Positions 63,961 through 64,000 of a stretch of 64,000 nt of DNA are shown here, in pieces. Below the pieces are notes generated by a model, which was not told the origin of the DNA, did not search any database, and saw only the letters and a program-made list of their open reading frames with translations. The translations under genes were made by a program, and so were the position numbers. Source of the DNA: CAXBES01 sp963974915 (GTDB taxonomy: Bacteria > Bacteroidota > Bacteroidia > Flavobacteriales > Flavobacteriaceae); assembly GCA_963974915.1 (NCBI GenBank), contig CAXBES010000009.1:62001-126000 (forward strand), given 5' to 3'. Position 1 is the first letter of the stretch, and each line of letters starts with the position of its first letter.

Positions 63961-64000
63961 TTACTTTGCGAATAATTGATCTAAATTTTTAAAAGCTTTG
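63961..64000 (-). CDS. C-terminal end of a gene continuing beyond the right edge
   Basis: The frame ending in TAA at 63961-63963 encodes KAFKNLDQLFAK as its last residues and stays open to the window edge, 8 nt upstream of the AI-2E transporter start. Too little remains to identify it. Confidence 0.4.
   Translation of the reverse strand, partial: KAFKNLDQLFAK

Overview
The window looks like a chromosomal segment from a member of the Bacteroidota, most likely family Flavobacteriaceae; I cannot fix the genus from sequence alone. The pointers are low G+C, Bacteroidota-type promoters (TTG about 20 nt upstream of TAnnTTTG, seen best before rpsL and ffh), almost no Shine-Dalgarno sequences, a SusC-type outer membrane protein, FecI/FecR/TonB-receptor loci, DUF3570/DUF4266 proteins, and lipoproteins whose lipid-modified cysteine is followed by acidic residues (the Bacteroidota surface-export signal). 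I saw no rRNA, tRNA, transposase, phage gene, CRISPR array or replication origin.

Layout. 1-4049: two minus-strand outer-membrane genes, a SusC-like TonB-linked protein running off the left edge and an Omp85-family barrel. 4149-21407: the full translation super-operon on the plus strand, rpsL-rpsG-fusA-rpsJ, then rplC to rplQ including secY, infA and rpoA, closed by a terminator. Its three longest spacers (rpsJ-rplC, rpsK-rpsD, rpoA-rplQ) hold inverted repeats that may be ribosomal-protein control elements. 21500-24400: carA-eno, then a ferritin-like DUF2383 gene. 24463-29640: a DASS/SLC13 permease with RCK domains, citrate synthase, a DDAH-like amidinotransferase-fold enzyme and a small outer-membrane barrel.

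29637-32723: a minus-strand cluster thioredoxin-ApbE-DUF4266-DUF3570, which reads as an envelope redox/flavinylation unit. It is followed by ctlX (a second guanidino/ureido hydrolase), an NAD(P)-binding DUF2867 protein, a tiny membrane protein, and argS with a possible leader-peptide attenuator.

37735-53772: a signalling island. Two paralogous cell-surface signalling loci (ECF sigma, FecR anti-sigma, STN-type TonB receptor) flank two tandem paralogous TPR histidine kinases, one LuxR-type response regulator and a lipoprotein. Both sigma genes carry an identical 13-bp motif at the same distance from the start codon. Divergent from the second sigma gene lie two acidic lipoproteins that share a C-terminal module; the larger also has two internal Cys-bounded repeats. 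This is the part of the window most likely to be an undescribed system.

53834-64000: a decayed small gene with two in-frame stops, an M28 peptidase, a two-domain fasciclin lipoprotein, beta-carbonic anhydrase, an RhlE-like DEAD-box helicase with a hairpin abutting its start codon, a secreted protein of unknown function, ffh, folD, a DUF1232 protein, an AI-2E family transporter, and the last codons of a further minus-strand gene at the right edge.
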